Source: Natronorubrum tibetense GA33 (lineage in GTDB: Archaea > Halobacteriota > Halobacteria > Halobacteriales > Natrialbaceae). Taken from it: a stretch of 64,000 nucleotides of DNA. Where the stretch lies: the NCBI RefSeq assembly GCF_000383975.1, contig NZ_KB913017.1, forward strand, positions 2,159,527-2,223,526, given 5' to 3'. Made by a program: the position numbers and the translations under genes. The notes beneath the pieces are model-generated. The model searched no databases. It was not told where the DNA came from and saw only the letters and a list, made by a program, of their open reading frames with translations. Below are positions 44,599 through 53,597 of this stretch, piece by piece (positions within the stretch are counted from its first letter, which is position 1; every line of letters begins with the position of its first letter).

Positions 44599-45735
44599 AT
44601 GGACGTCGTCGATCTGACCCGCGACCTCGTCTCGATTCCGAGCCACGAGGACGAGACGGCTGCGGGCGACTACATCGAGGAGTGGCTCCGAGCCGAAACC
44701 GACGCCGACGTGCGGCGGGACGAGGTGGGCAACGTGATCGCCAGAGTGGGAACCGACGAAGAAGCACATGCCGATGGGGAAACGTTGGCGCTCGTCGGCC
44801 ACCACGACGTTGTCGCGCCCGCGGCGTCACAGGTGGACGAGGACGGCGCGTACGTCCTCGAGCGACGAGACGACCGACTGTACGGTCGCGGTACGGCGGA
44901 CATGAAAGGCGCCGTCGCGGCGGCGATGCTCGCGTTTCGCGACGCCGAACTCGCGCTCTCGAACATCGACGGCGTCGGCGGCGACGATTCGGGCGCGGAC
45001 GCCCTCGTTTTCGCGAGTTTCGTCGGCGAGGAGGTCGGCGGTGTCGGCGCGCGCCACGCCATCGAGCGGGGGTTCGCACCCGACTACGCCATTGTCGGCG
45101 AGGGATCGACGAACTACTCTAAGCCGGGCGTCACCGATGTCGTCGTCGCCCACAAGGGTCGCCGCGGGAGCACGATTACCGCCAGCGGGACGGCCGCCCA
45201 CGCCAGCGAAGTCGAAGCGGGCGAGAACGCCATCTATCGGGCGACCGACGCCGTCGATATCGTTCGCGACCTCGAGGCACCGTCCGTCGATGTCGCGGGC
45301 GAAACCCTCGAGGGAAGCCTCGTCGTCACCGAAATCGACGGCGGGACGGCAATGAACGTGATCCCCGAGCGCTGCGCCCTGACGATCGACGAGCGGACGG
45401 TGCCGGGCGAACGGGCGGCTCTCGAGCGCGTCGAGTCGGTCGAGGGCGTCGAGTGGACGGTCGATCAGGACCTGCCGCCGATGCGGTGTGACGACGAAGC
45501 GTTCGCCGAGTCGGTGCTCGAGGCCGCCGACGCCGCCCAATCGGGATCCCCGGAACTGGTGACGAAACCCCACGCGACCGACGCGGGGTGGCTCGCCGAG
45601 GCCGGGACGGAGTGCGTGATCTACGGCGCGTCCGAGCCCGGTGAGGCCCACACGAAAGCCGAGAGCGTCTCGATCGAAGTGCTCGAGCGGTGTCGAGAGA
45701 CCTATCGAGCGGTCGCCGAACGCTGGCTGCGATAG
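44599..45735 (+). CDS. M20 family metallopeptidase (ArgE/DapE/LysK-like)
   Basis: A 378-aa zinc peptidase of the M20 family, with role in amide hydrolysis of amino-acid derivatives such as in lysine or arginine synthesis, or peptide use. The metal-binding LVGHHDVVAPA, GRGTADMKGAVA and FVGEEVGGVGARH motifs (Glu base and Glu ligand) are present, with the dimerisation domain in the middle and the final HTKAESVS His ligand. Start ATG 44599 has GGAG upstream; an in-frame ATG at 44530 would add 23 residues. Confidence 0.88.
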   Translation: MDVVDLTRDLVSIPSHEDETAAGDYIEEWLRAETDADVRRDEVGNVIARVGTDEEAHADGETLALVGHHDVVAPAASQVDEDGAYVLERRDDRLYGRGTADMKGAVAAAMLAFRDAELALSNIDGVGGDDSGADALVFASFVGEEVGGVGARHAIERGFAPDYAIVGEGSTNYSKPGVTDVVVAHKGRRGSTITASGTAAHASEVEAGENAIYRATDAVDIVRDLEAPSVDVAGETLEGSLVVTEIDGGTAMNVIPERCALTIDERTVPGERAALERVESVEGVEWTVDQDLPPMRCDDEAFAESVLEAADAAQSGSPELVTKPHATDAGWLAEAGTECVIYGASEPGEAHTKAESVSIEVLERCRETYRAVAERWLR

Positions 45736-45805
45736 GCGACGAACGCAGTCACGCCTGCGGAAACAGCCGTCGGTGTCCGAAAACAGAGCAGACGGGTCCG
45801 ACTCG

Positions 45806-48800
45806 CTACGAACGAGTGCGGGTCGAGAGCGCTGCGACGGCGAGCAATACGACGGCAGTGACGAGAGCACCGAATCCGGGAGTCCCGTCAGTCGTGTCGT
45901 CGTCGCTCGGCTCCTCGGGCGTCTCGCCGACGGAATCGGCTTCGACGGTCACGGTTCCGACCTCGAGGTCGTCGACGTGGACGGCGAACTCGCCGGACTC
46001 CTCGAACGTCTGCGTGAAGGTCACGACGCGTTCGGTTCCCGGGTCGACCGAGACGGATTTCGTCTCGACGACCGCGCCGTCGATCTCCAGGGCGAGATCG
46101 GTCTCGCCGGCCGCGCCGCCGTCGTTTCGCACCGTCGTCTCGACCGTTACCGTCTCTCCGACCGATAGGTCCGATGGTGACACGGACATCTCGACCACGT
46201 CGAGGTCGGGCTGGTCCCCGGCGAGGGCGAACGCGGAGAAGTGGGGCACCTCGGCGCTGTAGGTGACTTCCCACGTACCACCGGGGAAGAGTGCCTCGGG
46301 ATCGTCGACACCGGCTTCCTCCCACGTGTCACCAGGGAAGAGGTCCTCGGCTGTTTCGGCTTCCTCCCACGTGTCACCAGGGAAGAGTTCCTCGGCTGTT
46401 TCGGCCTCTTCGATCGTCTCCTCTGGGAAGAGTGCGTCCGGATCGTCTACGCCTGCTTTCGCCCAGTGATCGCCTGGGAAGAGGTCCTCGGCTGTTTCCG
46501 CTTCTTCCCAGTGATCACCCGGGAAGAGATCCTCGGCCGTCTCGGTTTCCGCCCAGTGATCGCCTGGGAAGAGGTCTTCGGCCGTCTCGGCTTCCTCCCA
46601 CATGTCACCAGGGAAGAGAACCTCGGGATCGTCGACACCGGCTTCTTCCCAGTGATCACCCGGGAAGAGATCCTCTGGTGAATCGGCTTCCTCCCACATA
46701 TCACCAGGGAAGAGTTCCTCGGCCGTCTCGGCCGCTTCGATCGTCTCCTCCGGGAAGAGTGCGTCCGGATCGTCGACACCGGCTTCCTCCCACATGTCAT
46801 CGGGGAAGAGGTCTTCGGCCGTCTCGGCTTCCGTCCAGTGATCGCCAGGGAACTGCGCAGTCGTCTCGCGATCGACCCACTCCCCGTCGACGTAGTGGTA
46901 CAACGTCACGTCCTCGGGCTCGAGCCCACGCTCTTCCAGTTCGTCGGTCGTGACGACGAATTCGAACGTCGCGTTTTCGATTGCCTCGCGCTCGAGGCTG
47001 GCGTTGATTTCGAAGTAGCGCAACTCCGCAGCGGCGTTCGGTAGCTCGTCGACGTCCGCCGGACGGTCGTCGCTGCGTTCGATCGTCACGTCGAAGTCAG
47101 CGTCCGAGCGGGGCGTTACGTTCAACTGCCTGAGGACGGTATCGTTGTCCTCGATTTCGTCGGCGACGGGAAGTGACACCGATTCGTTCGCCACCGCGTT
47201 CGTAACCGTCGCTGCCACGCTCTCGTTTATCTGTTCGAACAGTACGGTCGTCTCCGGTTCCTCGGGGGCTGGGTCGGGCGACGGTGACGGGGAAGGAGAC
47301 GGCGACGGTGACGGCGACGAGGTCGACTCCGGCTCCAGTTCGACGTCTACGTTCGTCCACTCGTCGGGGACGATCTCGATGTCCTCGACGCGCTCAGTTT
47401 CGTAGCCGTCGGCAGCCACTTCCACGTCGTACATGCCGGGCTGTTTGTCTGTCTCGTAGATGCCGTCCCCGTCCGCGATGGAGGGTTCGCCGTCAATCGA
47501 ATCGCCAGCGGGTACGACCCAGACCAACGCACCAGGGATGGGTTCATTCCTTACGCCGGTGACGGGCACTCGAAGCGTCCCGTCCTCGACCGTGACTTCC
47601 ACCGTGCCTGCCGCGACGCCGTCGACGCGCACGTCGAATTCCCCTGCGTCGTCGAAGGTGTGCGTGAACGTGACCTCTCTCGTCGAGTTGGCGTCGACCG
47701 AGACCGTTTCGGTGGCCTCGACGTCGCCCTCGATCTCGAGTTCCGCCGTGTACTCACCGGTTGCGTCGCCCGTGTTCTCGATCTGGGCTGTGATCGTTAC
47801 CTGGTCGCCCTCGTCGACATTTGTTTCGCTCAACGAGAGGTCGACGATCGAAATGTCTGGCTGTGTTTCCGGGTCGTCGGAAATTGCGACATCGTGGTGG
47901 CCAAGCGTTCCGAGTAACACGCGCGAATCTACGCTGGATCCCTCTGACCCCGTTTCCAGCGCGTAGACGTGGTCGTCGCGGCTCCCGAAGTACACCGTCC
48001 CGTCAACCACCGTCGGTCCGGTCGTTTGAATGCCAAATTCATCGTCGGTCTCGAAGGTCCAGTGTTTGGCACCGGTGTGGGCATCGAGCGCATACAGTCG
48101 GGCGTCGCTGCTACCGATGTAGACCGTGTCGTCAGCCACTGTTGGGGAAGAGAGTACGTTATCGAACGTGGCGCGTGACCACACGTACTCGCCAGTGGAA
48201 GCATTGAGCGCATAGACGTTGTTGTTGTGGCTCCCGAAGTACAGCGTGTCGTTCGCCACAGTCGGGGAGGGCGAGATATGGTTGTCGCCGACTGAGTGGC
48301 TCCACACGTACGCACCCGACTGCGCATCCAGCGCATACATGTGTCCATCCCAGCTCCCGGCGTAGACCGTCTCATTGTACACAGTCGGCGAAGAGCGTAC
48401 CTCGTCGTCGGTCTCGAAGGCCCACTCCTCGTTGCCCGACGTTGCATCGAGAGCGTACAGGTGACCGTCTTGACTTCCCACGTACACCGTGCCATTGACC
48501 ACCGTCGGCGAGGACCGCACTGTGTCGCCGGTCTCGAAGACCCACTCTTTCTCACCCGTCTCCGCGTCCACCGCGTAGATGTTTTCGTCCCAGCTGCTGA
48601 CGTACACCGTTCCGTCGTACAGGAAAGGCGAGTTGACCGTATGGTCAACCTCGAACGACCATTCCTCTGTGCCCGACTCTGCATCGACCGCGTACAGATG
48701 GTCGTCGCTGCTTCCGATGTACACCGTGCCGCTGTCTACGAACGGCGACGAGGAGATGCCGCCGCCGGTCTCGAAGGCCCATACCTCGTCGCCCGTCGCC

Positions 48801-49153
48801 ACATCGATTGCGTACAAGTGGCCGTCCCCGCCCCCGCTGCCGACGTACACCGTGCCGTCGACTATCGTCGGCGCGGAGTTCACGGTACCTCCGGCATCGA
48901 ACGCCCATTTGACCGGTGGTTCATCGGGTTCCGTCGTACTGTACAGCCTGTATGATGCGAATGCGTCGGCACCGACGGTTTCGAGTGCGACGGCGTCATG
49001 ACCACCGTCGACTGCGGGTGACTCCCCAGTCGCAGTTCCGCCGCTGACGACAGCCAGCGATGCCACTAGGAATACCGCCCCCAGTCCGACGACGGCGACC
49101 GCGAGCGTTCGAGTCCACGTCGGTGGGCCCGTGTCACTGGGGTTGGAACGCAT
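45806..49153 (-). CDS. PGF-CTERM-anchored beta-propeller surface protein with repeat array
   Basis: A 1115-aa exported protein. After a signal/hydrophobic N-terminus (TLAVAVVGLGAVFLVASLAV) there is a PQQ-like beta-propeller of about eight repeats (VYVGS..GHLYALDA.TG...W), then a CARDB domain, a carboxypeptidase-regulatory-like domain and a PGF-pre-PGF domain. That last domain is split by a 12-13 copy repeat (LFPGD.WEEAETAED). A final CARDB domain and the C-terminal PGF motif, hydrophobic helix and Arg follow, the archaeosortase A (ArtA) recognition signal. It is a membrane/S-layer surface protein. Start ATG 49153, one base after the SnoaL stop. Confidence 0.9.
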   Translation of the reverse strand: MRSNPSDTGPPTWTRTLAVAVVGLGAVFLVASLAVVSGGTATGESPAVDGGHDAVALETVGADAFASYRLYSTTEPDEPPVKWAFDAGGTVNSAPTIVDGTVYVGSGGGDGHLYAIDVATGDEVWAFETGGGISSSPFVDSGTVYIGSSDDHLYAVDAESGTEEWSFEVDHTVNSPFLYDGTVYVSSWDENIYAVDAETGEKEWVFETGDTVRSSPTVVNGTVYVGSQDGHLYALDATSGNEEWAFETDDEVRSSPTVYNETVYAGSWDGHMYALDAQSGAYVWSHSVGDNHISPSPTVANDTLYFGSHNNNVYALNASTGEYVWSRATFDNVLSSPTVADDTVYIGSSDARLYALDAHTGAKHWTFETDDEFGIQTTGPTVVDGTVYFGSRDDHVYALETGSEGSSVDSRVLLGTLGHHDVAISDDPETQPDISIVDLSLSETNVDEGDQVTITAQIENTGDATGEYTAELEIEGDVEATETVSVDANSTREVTFTHTFDDAGEFDVRVDGVAAGTVEVTVEDGTLRVPVTGVRNEPIPGALVWVVPAGDSIDGEPSIADGDGIYETDKQPGMYDVEVAADGYETERVEDIEIVPDEWTNVDVELEPESTSSPSPSPSPSPSPSPDPAPEEPETTVLFEQINESVAATVTNAVANESVSLPVADEIEDNDTVLRQLNVTPRSDADFDVTIERSDDRPADVDELPNAAAELRYFEINASLEREAIENATFEFVVTTDELEERGLEPEDVTLYHYVDGEWVDRETTAQFPGDHWTEAETAEDLFPDDMWEEAGVDDPDALFPEETIEAAETAEELFPGDMWEEADSPEDLFPGDHWEEAGVDDPEVLFPGDMWEEAETAEDLFPGDHWAETETAEDLFPGDHWEEAETAEDLFPGDHWAKAGVDDPDALFPEETIEEAETAEELFPGDTWEEAETAEDLFPGDTWEEAGVDDPEALFPGGTWEVTYSAEVPHFSAFALAGDQPDLDVVEMSVSPSDLSVGETVTVETTVRNDGGAAGETDLALEIDGAVVETKSVSVDPGTERVVTFTQTFEESGEFAVHVDDLEVGTVTVEADSVGETPEEPSDDDTTDGTPGFGALVTAVVLLAVAALSTRTRS
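46265..46855. repeat. 45/51-bp tandem repeat array encoding LFPGDxWEEA units
   Basis: About thirteen units, 15 or 17 codons each, of the pattern LFPGDxWEEAETAED or LFPGDxWEEAGVDDPDA, with two variant LFPEETIE units. The plus-strand open frames here arise from the repeat and are not genes. Confidence 0.9.
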
Positions 49154-49154
49154 C

Positions 49155-49592
49155 TCACCTCACCTCCGGAAACGTCCCGAGTTGCGCAAACAACCCAAAC
49201 GCGTCCCAGACGTCGGTCGATTCCACGAGTCGGCCGTTCGTCACTCGAGAGACGACCACGCCGTCGACTTCGATCGAGCGACCGGTCGGCGCGATGCCGA
49301 AGATATCGCCCTCGTGGGTCCCGCTCGCGGTGTACACGACGATCGCCGTGTCGTCGTCGACGTACGTCTCGCGAACAGTTTTCGTCATGTCGGGCGTTCC
49401 TTCACGGACCGTCTCGACCCACTCCCGAAACGCCGCCGGTCCCTCGAGCGAGTCCGGAAGCAGTACATCGGAGTGGACGTAGTCGTCGGTCACCAGCTCG
49501 TCGATCAGTGCCAGATCACCCGCGCTCCAGACCGCCCGAACCAACAGATGGACTGGATCCACGGTCGATTGTAATTCGTCTTCGACAGACAT
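49155..49592 (-). CDS. SnoaL-like (NTF2-fold) polyketide-cyclase-type protein
   Basis: A 145-aa single-domain NTF2-fold protein of the SnoaL/ester-cyclase type: VHLLVRAVWSAGDLALIDELV helix start, DYVHSD, GPAAFREWVETVRE, and the strand pattern VVVSRVTNGRLVESTDVWDAFGLFAQLG. Family members act as small-molecule cyclases, hydratases or binding proteins; no function is clear here. Start ATG 49592 after MNHLLFI is dropped. Upstream is a promoter motif also found before the 51.7 kb lipoprotein gene. Its stop is one base before the surface-protein gene. Confidence 0.82.
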   Translation of the reverse strand: MSVEDELQSTVDPVHLLVRAVWSAGDLALIDELVTDDYVHSDVLLPDSLEGPAAFREWVETVREGTPDMTKTVRETYVDDDTAIVVYTASGTHEGDIFGIAPTGRSIEVDGVVVSRVTNGRLVESTDVWDAFGLFAQLGTFPEVR

Positions 49593-49627
49593 TATGAATA
49601 GCAGATGATTCACGCCACGAGCATAAC

Positions 49628-49669
49628 CATAATCTGTATGAGATTACTGTAACCTCGAGTGCTATACTC
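49628..49669 (-). promoter_or_regulatory. shared promoter-like motif, copy 1
   Basis: Read forward it is CATAATCTGTATGAGATTACTGTAA (given in parts: CATAATCTGTATGA and TTACTGTAA at 49644-49652), with a TATACTC box at 49663-49669. Copy 2 at 51729-51767 keeps the first two blocks at the same spacing. TTACTGTAA is a near-palindrome. Confidence 0.65.
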
Positions 49670-49985
49670 GAGTACAGTTCAGCCAATGAGAGGTACCCAA
49701 CGGCGTCGGCAGCGACGCCCGATTTGTCGGTGCCCGAGCGCCGAACGTCCTGTCGACAGCGATTTCACGGTCTGACTCCCCGGACACTGATCACTCGTAG
49801 CGTGTCCGCGCCCGAGCCGTTCCAGTGTGATTTCGGACGATCTGTGTCCAGTCTCGATTCCGAATCTCCGTCTCGAGAACCCTCACCGCCTCGCCGTCGT
49901 TGCCGCACGGCAAACGCTGAAACGCCGATATTCTGTAGCTATCGTCCCTCTCGAGCAGCAGCCGCTGTTCATGTAAATCCACATA

Positions 49986-50001
49986 CTGTATATTATTACA
50001 G
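49986..50001 (+). promoter_or_regulatory. CTGTA-TACAG palindrome over TATA box
   Basis: CTGTATATTATTACAG has a perfect 5-bp inverted repeat with an AT spacer that itself is the TATA box, about 27-42 bp upstream of ATG 50028. An operator overlapping the TATA box would allow repression. Confidence 0.45.
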
Positions 50002-50027
50002 ACCTATCGGGAAAACACTAATATCAT

Positions 50028-51023
50028 ATGTCGTATGATACTGGTGGCATGGTATTACACTTCGGCAAGGCAACGAGCGTATTCCTGAAGACGCTGCCGT
50101 GGGTCGCAGTGCGGTTCGCGGTCGGTGTGGCCTTTGCACTGCTCGCGGTGATCTGGTTCGGACTGGTCCTCTGGATCCTGTTCGGATCGATCGGCGTCTC
50201 CGGACTGATTGGAGTCGCGTTGCTCCTCCTGGCGACCGTGGTGTTCGGCGGCCTCGTCACGCTACTGCGTCGGTACGTCCTCTACCTGGTCACCGCTGGA
50301 CACATCGCCGTCATCGCACACGTCGTCGACACGGGGGAGGTGCCGGACGACCAGCTCCAGTTCGGCAAACAGCAGGTCGCCGATCGGTTCGTCGAAGCCA
50401 GCGCGTTGTTCGCCGTCGATCAGGTCGTCAAGACGGTGATCAAGCAGTTCAACAAGGCCGTCGCCTCGATTGGACGGATGGCGGATTTCGTCCCAGCGTT
50501 GCGACAGCTGATGGGAATTGCAACACAGGCGATCGGACTCGCGGCGTCGTACATCGATCAGGCGATCCTGGCACACATGTTCCTGCACGAAGAGAAAGGA
50601 ACCTGGACGGCCGCACGCGACGGCGTCGTCCTCTACGGAAAGACCTGGAAACCCGTCCTCGGCTCGACGCTATTGATCGTGATCGGAATGCAGGGTCTGG
50701 CGCTCGCCTTTGTCGGCGTCCTGGCCGTCGTTTCGGGAGCACTCGGCGGATTCGGGACGATCGTCGAGGCCGCCGTCTGGCTCGTCGTCGGTGGCGTCGT
50801 GGCCGTCGGCTATTTCGGCGTCGTCTCACCGTGGATCAAGACGGTCGTGATCACGACGTACCTCGTCGAGGCCGAAGACAAAGTGCCGGACAGCGAGACG
50901 ATGGACTACATCGCCGACCGCTCGAGCGAGTTCTCCGACCTGGTCAAAAAAGCCGAGGACGAACCCGAACCACCCCGGTCGGACGCGCCTGCCGAAGAAC
51001 CGACTGCAGGCACGCCGAGTTGA
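50028..51023 (+). CDS. polytopic membrane protein, conserved haloarchaeal type
   Basis: A 331-aa membrane protein with about five to six hydrophobic segments (18-38, 44-64, 68-92, 215-235 and 245-268 among others). Between them is a long amphipathic segment (YLVTAGHIAVIAHVVDTGEVPDDQ) and a WTAARDGVVLYGKTWKPVLG segment. The C-terminus is acidic and proline-rich. Resembles membrane proteins seen in many haloarchaea; no function known. Start ATG 50028 lies just after a TATA box. Confidence 0.75.
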   Translation: MSYDTGGMVLHFGKATSVFLKTLPWVAVRFAVGVAFALLAVIWFGLVLWILFGSIGVSGLIGVALLLLATVVFGGLVTLLRRYVLYLVTAGHIAVIAHVVDTGEVPDDQLQFGKQQVADRFVEASALFAVDQVVKTVIKQFNKAVASIGRMADFVPALRQLMGIATQAIGLAASYIDQAILAHMFLHEEKGTWTAARDGVVLYGKTWKPVLGSTLLIVIGMQGLALAFVGVLAVVSGALGGFGTIVEAAVWLVVGGVVAVGYFGVVSPWIKTVVITTYLVEAEDKVPDSETMDYIADRSSEFSDLVKKAEDEPEPPRSDAPAEEPTAGTPS

Positions 51024-51077
51024 GGCGGCGTCCGCTGGAAACTCCGGAGAGCGTCCTGAAAGAACGTTCGAGACGTA

Positions 51078-51698
51078 CTAACTCCGCTGGCAGTCCATAT
51101 CCGGCGGGGCGATCGGATCGGTCTCCCCCCAGGAGTGCAGGTCGGCGACGCCGCTTTCACCCCACTCGTCTCGCACCCGGTACCCCGTTTGGGTGCTGAC
51201 GTACATCGTATTCATCTCGTCGACCTCGATCACGTACGCTTCTTCGCCGTCGATCGTCGTCACGTCCGTAACCGGGATCTCGTCCAGCGGCGTTCCACGG
51301 ACTGGCTCCGACGCGACGTACATGCCGTCTACGTCCTCGTGGTCGCCACGGTCCTCGGCGAAACACTGGCCGCCGTGGACGATGTAGATCGTATCGCCCA
51401 CGGCGTATCGTTCGATGCCGCTTACGTCCTCCTCGAGATAGAAGTCGTCGCCGTACACGACCTGTCTACCGGAAACCGGCGCGTCGGCGTCGACTTCGAA
51501 CTCCGCGACGAACCCGTTGACATCGTCTTCGGATACGACGTCGGCTGCCATTAGACCCTCTACGGACGTGTCGCCGTTTTCACTCGCTGGTCCGGACGGA
51601 TCGTCCTGTTCGTCACCGCTGAGACAGCCGGCAACTGTCGTGACCGCACCTGTCCCTATCAGCGCTAATACGCGACGTCGATGGCTACTATCGGACAT
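51078..51698 (-). CDS. Tat-exported lipoprotein, unknown
   Basis: A 206-aa lipoprotein: MSDSSHRRRVLALIGTGAVT then the lipobox TVAGC and Asp/Gly/Ser-rich linker (GDEQDDPSGP). Tat motif RRR and Cys25 are as expected. The mature domain (about 55-206) is beta-rich and acidic and ends in a Cys-containing tail (DMDCQRS). Start 51698 is favoured by the signal; the frame continues to ATG 51731, just downstream of the shared promoter motif, so a longer start cannot be excluded. Confidence 0.8.
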   Translation of the reverse strand: MSDSSHRRRVLALIGTGAVTTVAGCLSGDEQDDPSGPASENGDTSVEGLMAADVVSEDDVNGFVAEFEVDADAPVSGRQVVYGDDFYLEEDVSGIERYAVGDTIYIVHGGQCFAEDRGDHEDVDGMYVASEPVRGTPLDEIPVTDVTTIDGEEAYVIEVDEMNTMYVSTQTGYRVRDEWGESGVADLHSWGETDPIAPPDMDCQRS

Positions 51699-51728
51699 CG
51701 GCATCAGTTCGTCGGCCAGCGCCGTAAG

Positions 51729-51767
51729 CATAATCTGTATGATGTTACTGTAAGCCCGGTTATACTC
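51729..51767 (-). promoter_or_regulatory. shared promoter-like motif, copy 2
   Basis: Same blocks as copy 1: CATAATCTGTATGA at the left and TTACTGTAA at 51745-51753, in identical 16-bp register, followed by TATACTC at 51761-51767. It would drive the lipoprotein gene. Confidence 0.65.
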
Positions 51768-51879
51768 GACTACAATAGCTCGTACTCGGCTGTAACGAAT
51801 GCACGACGAAGACGTCGCTCACGGATGATTCGATTCGATACGGATACTCCGACCGAGAAAGACCGGTTTCGGCCCGCGG

Positions 51880-52881
51880 TTAGTCCCGGACGTACGACGT
51901 TTCTTCGACCGCTTCGACGACCGAAAGCGTCTCGTCGAGCGTCAATCGAAGCCGATCGTTCTCGCAGGGGACGGTAAGACGGATACGAAGTGGGTCTGTC
52001 TCGAGGATCTCCTCCTCGACGGATTGTGCGTGCCGGAACGTCTCCCAGGACGCGAACAGGTGTTCGATCCCGTGGTCGTAGTAGAACGCCGCCACGGCGG
52101 GGTGGGCGAGGATCGCGATTGATAGCGGGCCGCGAGCCACTGATTTGCACTGATGGCAGACTTCCCCCACTTCGATCAGATGTTGTCGGTGACAGTCTGG
52201 ACACCCACTCTGATCGCGGGGGTCGTGATTCTCACAGATGTCCAGTGACTGATCGACCGCACTCGAGCAGTCAGGGCAGATGCCGCTGATGAACGACTGG
52301 ACCCGGTTGAGGTTGAACGCGAGCGTCGCGTGAAACGCTTCGTCAGGCGTTCGACCCGATAGCCCCGTCGGCGGAAGCGGAAACGTGAACAGGACGCCCG
52401 CTTCGCCCGTCGCGTTCTGCCAGATGCCCCGACACTCACTACACGAGACGATCAGGTGGTGGTTCTCGTAGTGGGCTACGACGGGAGCGTCACACCGGGG
52501 ACAGTCGGCGTCGAGTTCCGTGGCGTCGAGATGTGGGCGTTCGCGGACCGTCCCGGCAACGACCGCGCGGGCGATCTCGAAGCCGGCTTCGGTGAGTTCG
52601 TAGCCGGCGTCCGTCCGCCGAACGAAGTGGTCGGTGAGCTGCTCGAGATGGTAGTTGAAGTTCCCGGTGTCGCCGTACCCGACCCTGTCATATAGCTCCG
52701 AAAACGTGACTGCGGTATCCGAGTCGTACAGATCCGAGAATTTGACCAGATTGGCCGGGTCGTCCGGTTCGTACAGTTCCCACAGTGTCTGGATAATCTC
52801 GAAGCGCGTTTCGTTGGCCAGGATGGCGAAGGCCTCGTCCGGCGACAGATCCCCCGATTCGTCACGGCTCTCGGGTGTCAT
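51880..52881 (-). CDS. winged-helix regulator with zinc ribbons (DUF7351-like)
   Basis: A 333-aa regulator. Residues about 14-105 are an ArsR-like winged helix (EAFAILANETRFEIIQTLWELY, VTFSELYDRVGYGDTGNFNYHL), including an insert typical of this haloarchaeal group. Several CxxC zinc ribbons follow (CPRC/CSEC, CPDC...C, CPDC/CHQC). The C-terminal part is a helical/beta domain that may bind ligand. Start ATG 52881. Upstream 52879-52905 has a weak match to the shared promoter motif, hinting at autoregulation. Confidence 0.85.
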   Translation of the reverse strand: MTPESRDESGDLSPDEAFAILANETRFEIIQTLWELYEPDDPANLVKFSDLYDSDTAVTFSELYDRVGYGDTGNFNYHLEQLTDHFVRRTDAGYELTEAGFEIARAVVAGTVRERPHLDATELDADCPRCDAPVVAHYENHHLIVSCSECRGIWQNATGEAGVLFTFPLPPTGLSGRTPDEAFHATLAFNLNRVQSFISGICPDCSSAVDQSLDICENHDPRDQSGCPDCHRQHLIEVGEVCHQCKSVARGPLSIAILAHPAVAAFYYDHGIEHLFASWETFRHAQSVEEEILETDPLRIRLTVPCENDRLRLTLDETLSVVEAVEETSYVRD

Positions 52882-52981
52882 AATACTGAATGCTCACGCT
52901 GTATTGAAAGCGTTGCGTTCCCTGCATCGCCGAAGATCGCTGTTCACTGGTCGCCGACTCGAGCGGTTCTCTCTTGGACCG

Positions 52982-53338
52982 TTACGTCCCAGGGACGCCG
53001 ACGGCCTCGAAGCCGGTGATTCCGACGGCAGCGAGCGCGTACAGCACGATCAGGACGGTCACCCAGGCGAGCAGGCCGATCATCGCCGCGGCCGTCCAGT
53101 CGCCGGGGTACCGGAAGTTGATTACCGCGATGTACGCGAGCAGGGCTAGCAACGGTCCGAGCAGTGGGATCCACCCCACAAAGAAGCCGACGACGGCCCA
53201 TATCACCGCCCCGATTAGCGCGGTGACGATCGCGTGGTCGTAGTCGCCGGCGCCGACGATGACGCGTGCGCCGACGTAGATACCCAGTGCTCCGATCAAC
53301 AGGCTGGCGAGGAAGACGATTGCTGATGCGACTACCAT
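52982..53338 (-). CDS. small polytopic membrane protein
   Basis: A 118-aa protein with four hydrophobic segments (2-25, 37-60, 60-78 and 86-108). Start ATG 53338 gives MVVASAIVFLASLLIGALG; the longer frame upstream has no signal of coding. It lies downstream of the regulator gene on the same strand. Function unknown. Confidence 0.7.
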   Translation of the reverse strand: MVVASAIVFLASLLIGALGIYVGARVIVGAGDYDHAIVTALIGAVIWAVVGFFVGWIPLLGPLLALLAYIAVINFRYPGDWTAAAMIGLLAWVTVLIVLYALAAVGITGFEAVGVPGT

Positions 53339-53597
53339 ATCATTGTGATACACGTCAGATAGCCCGAATAGCTCACTGCTTGCGAGTTCTACACCGCTAT
53401 CACGGGTTCGAGATTTCCGCCGGAGACGGCTTGCAGGTGCCACGACCCGGGTCATCAGACCGTCTCCGTAGCTGAGAGGTCCTCGAGTGTGGTCTCGTCG
53501 CCGGCACATCTCGGCTGCTGACTCGGCCGAACGGCCGGCGGCGATGGAACCACCGGAACCACGACGTTGATACGACACCCGTACGTACGAGGCCCCA

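Larger units (their letters stand above)
49593..50027. other. divergent intergenic region with shared promoter motifs
   Basis: No gene is seen. It holds a 42-bp motif (49628-49669) shared with 51729-51767, and the CTGTA/TACAG palindrome (49986-50001) over the TATA box of the plus-strand gene at 50028. The middle part (49690-49980) shows no clear features. Confidence 0.65.

Noticed and set aside
46241-46953. Plus-strand repeat proteins over the surface-protein repeat
   Set aside because: Shadows of the LFPGDxWEEA array on the opposite strand.
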